Source: JAOSJT01 sp035362335 (GTDB taxonomy: Bacteria; Bacteroidota; Ignavibacteria; SZUA-365). Taken from it: a DNA stretch of 64,000 nt. Within the stretch, counting starts at the first letter, position 1. The number at the start of each line of letters is the position of its first letter. A program made the position numbers and the translations under genes. Below the pieces are notes generated by a model that worked only from the letters and a program-made list of their open reading frames with translations, did not search any database and was not told the origin of the DNA. Positions 62,253-64,000 of the stretch are shown piece after piece. Location of the stretch: the NCBI GenBank assembly GCA_035362335.1, contig DAOSDL010000004.1, positions 124,001 through 188,000 on the forward strand, given 5' to 3'.

Positions 62253-64000
62253 TTAGCGCATGACAGCCATGCGGCCGATTTCCTCTGCTGTGGTGTCGTT
62301 GAATTTGGAAATGACTTTGTAAAAATACACGCCGTTGGCGGGCACATCGCCGTCTTCGTCGCGTCCATCCCATTTTAGGGCATTGAAGCCGATGCGCGTG
62401 GCCGAGCCCGGATAATTGAGTGTGCGGATGAGTCGCCCGGCAACGGTGAAAATCTTCACCTGCACTTCATCGGGCGGAGTGGCGCCAGTGAGGATGAAGG
62501 TGAAATCCGTCGCACCCATAATGGGATTGGGATAATTGTACAACTGCGTAATGCGATTGGCGGTGGTGACGCGCACCAGCACCTCGAGATCTTCGACGAA
62601 GGCCAGCTGGTCGTTGCCGTCGCGGGCGTTGAAACCGAAGTAATACTCGCCATCCGCAAGCTGGGGCTGGAAGCGGAGCATCGCCGGAGTGTTGCCCACA
62701 GACGGCGTGAAGCTGGCGTTCACGCTGTCGAGATCCAGCGCATCGCCGTCGATGGTCACGCGGAATCCTTCGCGCGAGGTGAGCGGGAAAGCCGGCGGCG
62801 TACGCAGCGTCATGACGATTTCGGGATTCGCGCGAATGTAATCGCCGAATACCGGCATGTACCCGTCGAACGCGATGTCGAGCTGCGATTTGGTAGTGTC
62901 GGCCTTGACGAACATCGAGGTGAAGTACGAGTTGTTGTCCTCGTGCTGTTCCAGGATACGCTGTTCGCGGTCGACGAACACACGGACCTGATAGGGCCCC
63001 GTGAGCGCACTCGTGTTGAAGGTCACAGTGGAATCGAACCATGTGCCCGCCGCGATGCGCGGGATGGTGAAGGACGCGGCGGGACGCGGAATGTTGTCCG
63101 TCCCCACCACTTCCACCTGTACGGGAACCGCGGCCGCGTCGGCCTCGCCGGCGTTGATGATGCCGATGCGAACTTCGCCCGGGTTGCCTTGCACCACGGT
63201 GTCGCGCTGCACGGTCACCGACTGGTAGTTCAGCGCGAGTTCGGCCGGTTGCGTGAATTTCACACCCCAGGCATCGAGCACGGGGACGGCGGATTCCGCG
63301 GGATACAGGGTGGCGCCGAGGCGGATGTAAGGATACTGCTTCGCATCGATACCGGCGAGGCTCAGCGAGCCGACATTTCCACCCGTAATCAGCGGGGTTT
63401 CGGCACCCGCGGTATCGATGCCGCTGACTTGCACGCGGATATCCGTGCTGGCTATATCGCTGCGCTGCAACGTGACGTCGCCCCAGGCGGCGGCCGGTCC
63501 GATGATCGGGCTGCTGATGCTGCCGGTGTCGGGAATAACCGAGAAGTTTTTCTTGATGAGTACATAGCCCTCACCGGCGCGATAAAAACCTTCCGGCACG
63601 GAACCCGCTGCCGCGCCCTTGTGGCCGATGATGGCCCAACTGCTGCGATTGGCGATGCGCACGCTGTCGATGAGCACGCTGCCGATGGACTTCATCGCTG
63701 CGCGGAACACATTGCTGCCCGCTTGTGGCTCGTCCGCCGTGGTGACCACCACCGCTTCACCGGGTTGCACGCCCTCGATCCACAAGCGGATGGAGTCGCG
63801 ATGCGCAGCAATGCCCCAGTTGTCGAATTGCGCGAAGCGCTTGAGTTTCATGCTGAGACTATCGAACACCGCGATGGCATAGCCACGGAAAAAGGTGCTC
63901 TTCAGAATGTTGATGCCATTGAGACGTATCGCTCCGAATTTCGCCGGGAAGCCAGCAGACTCGGCCTCGATCTCCAACTCCGTCGGCAACAAAGTGACCG
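62253..64000 (-). CDS. Large surface protein with ILEI/FAM3-like, CARDB and FlgD-like domains, cut by window edge
   Basis: About 580 residues visible, C-terminal part only. An ILEI/FAM3-like domain lies near the edge (about 63600-63940: LKSTFFRGYAIAVFD, EAVVVTTADEP, MKSIGSVLIDS, SSWAIIGHKGAA). A beta region and a CARDB-type Ig domain follow (NYQSVTVQRDTVVQGNPGEVRI ... INAGEADAAAVPV). The FlgD-like/T9SS C-terminus has NYPNPIMGATDF, TVAGRLIRTL and GVYFYKVISKF. Such tails are common on C25 (gingipain-like) peptidases of this group, but no peptidase motif is visible in this part. Confidence 0.8.
   Translation of the reverse strand, partial: VTLLPTELEIEAESAGFPAKFGAIRLNGINILKSTFFRGYAIAVFDSLSMKLKRFAQFDNWGIAAHRDSIRLWIEGVQPGEAVVVTTADEPQAGSNVFRAAMKSIGSVLIDSVRIANRSSWAIIGHKGAAAGSVPEGFYRAGEGYVLIKKNFSVIPDTGSISSPIIGPAAAWGDVTLQRSDIASTDIRVQVSGIDTAGAETPLITGGNVGSLSLAGIDAKQYPYIRLGATLYPAESAVPVLDAWGVKFTQPAELALNYQSVTVQRDTVVQGNPGEVRIGIINAGEADAAAVPVQVEVVGTDNIPRPAASFTIPRIAAGTWFDSTVTFNTSALTGPYQVRVFVDREQRILEQHEDNNSYFTSMFVKADTTKSQLDIAFDGYMPVFGDYIRANPEIVMTLRTPPAFPLTSREGFRVTIDGDALDLDSVNASFTPSVGNTPAMLRFQPQLADGEYYFGFNARDGNDQLAFVEDLEVLVRVTTANRITQLYNYPNPIMGATDFTFILTGATPPDEVQVKIFTVAGRLIRTLNYPGSATRIGFNALKWDGRDEDGDVPANGVYFYKVISKFNDTTAEEIGRMAVMR

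Overview
The window is high-GC bacterial DNA from a Gram-negative member of the Bacteroidota/Chlorobiota/Ignavibacteriota group; the exact lineage cannot be fixed from the sequence alone. Pointers are four secreted proteins with type IX secretion (T9SS/FlgD-like) C-terminal domains, a BamA/TamA-type outer-membrane protein, several lipoproteins, LPS-type assembly genes, and a pyruvate:ferredoxin oxidoreductase next to a dihydroorotate-dehydrogenase-like flavoprotein. Coding density is high, many starts have a clear GGAG-type ribosome site, and rho-independent hairpins end many transcription units.

Layout. 0-8 kb: left-truncated L-asparaginase, a small membrane protein, a Spy-like LTxxQ protein, nifJ plus its flavoprotein neighbour, and L-serine dehydratase (amino-acid and pyruvate metabolism). 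8-15 kb: a 1434-residue T9SS surface protein, MntP, MtgA and an LTxxQ-type helical lipoprotein. 15-19 kb: isocitrate dehydrogenase, a cytochrome c'-like protein and homogentisate dioxygenase. 19-31 kb: a long minus-strand run. It holds a T9SS protein, an adenosine-specific kinase, then heptosyltransferase, glycosyltransferase, lipid-exporter ABC, O-antigen ligase and a 70-residue Cys-rich protein, the last five joined by consecutive ATGA overlaps. A DUF2795 protein, a BamA/TamA protein, DNA polymerase III delta' and RicT follow. 31-39 kb: two tandem paralogous Fn3 lipoproteins, an alpha/beta hydrolase, a DASS carrier, and a lipid-related set (enoyl-reductase-like SDR, acyl-CoA dehydrogenase, unusual PlsC-like acyltransferase). 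39-51 kb: a large envelope protein of unknown role, an M29-like aminopeptidase, an HsmA-like membrane protein, a lipoprotein, ferritin, ProS, an S41 peptidase with T9SS tail and a small secreted protein.

51.5-59 kb is accessory in character. After a tRNA-Arg(CCU), every gene is on the minus strand and several spacers are long. It contains an AAC(3)-I-type aminoglycoside acetyltransferase, a four-helix membrane protein, the remnant of a DUF2938 gene, an NmrA-family protein, a DJ-1/PfpI protein, a two-gene AbiE-like (type IV) toxin-antitoxin module and a methyltransferase. The toxin-antitoxin module is the most unusual part. Near-identical palindrome-plus-half-site arrays lie upstream of the antitoxin and again just beyond the toxin, and the toxin carries an in-frame 21-bp tandem duplication that doubles its GGW nucleotidyltransferase motif.

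59-64 kb returns to core-like genes: a short DnaE-type polymerase and the C-terminal half of a large surface protein with ILEI/FAM3-like, CARDB and FlgD-like domains, cut by the right edge. No rRNA, CRISPR array, complete insertion sequence or phage module was seen.
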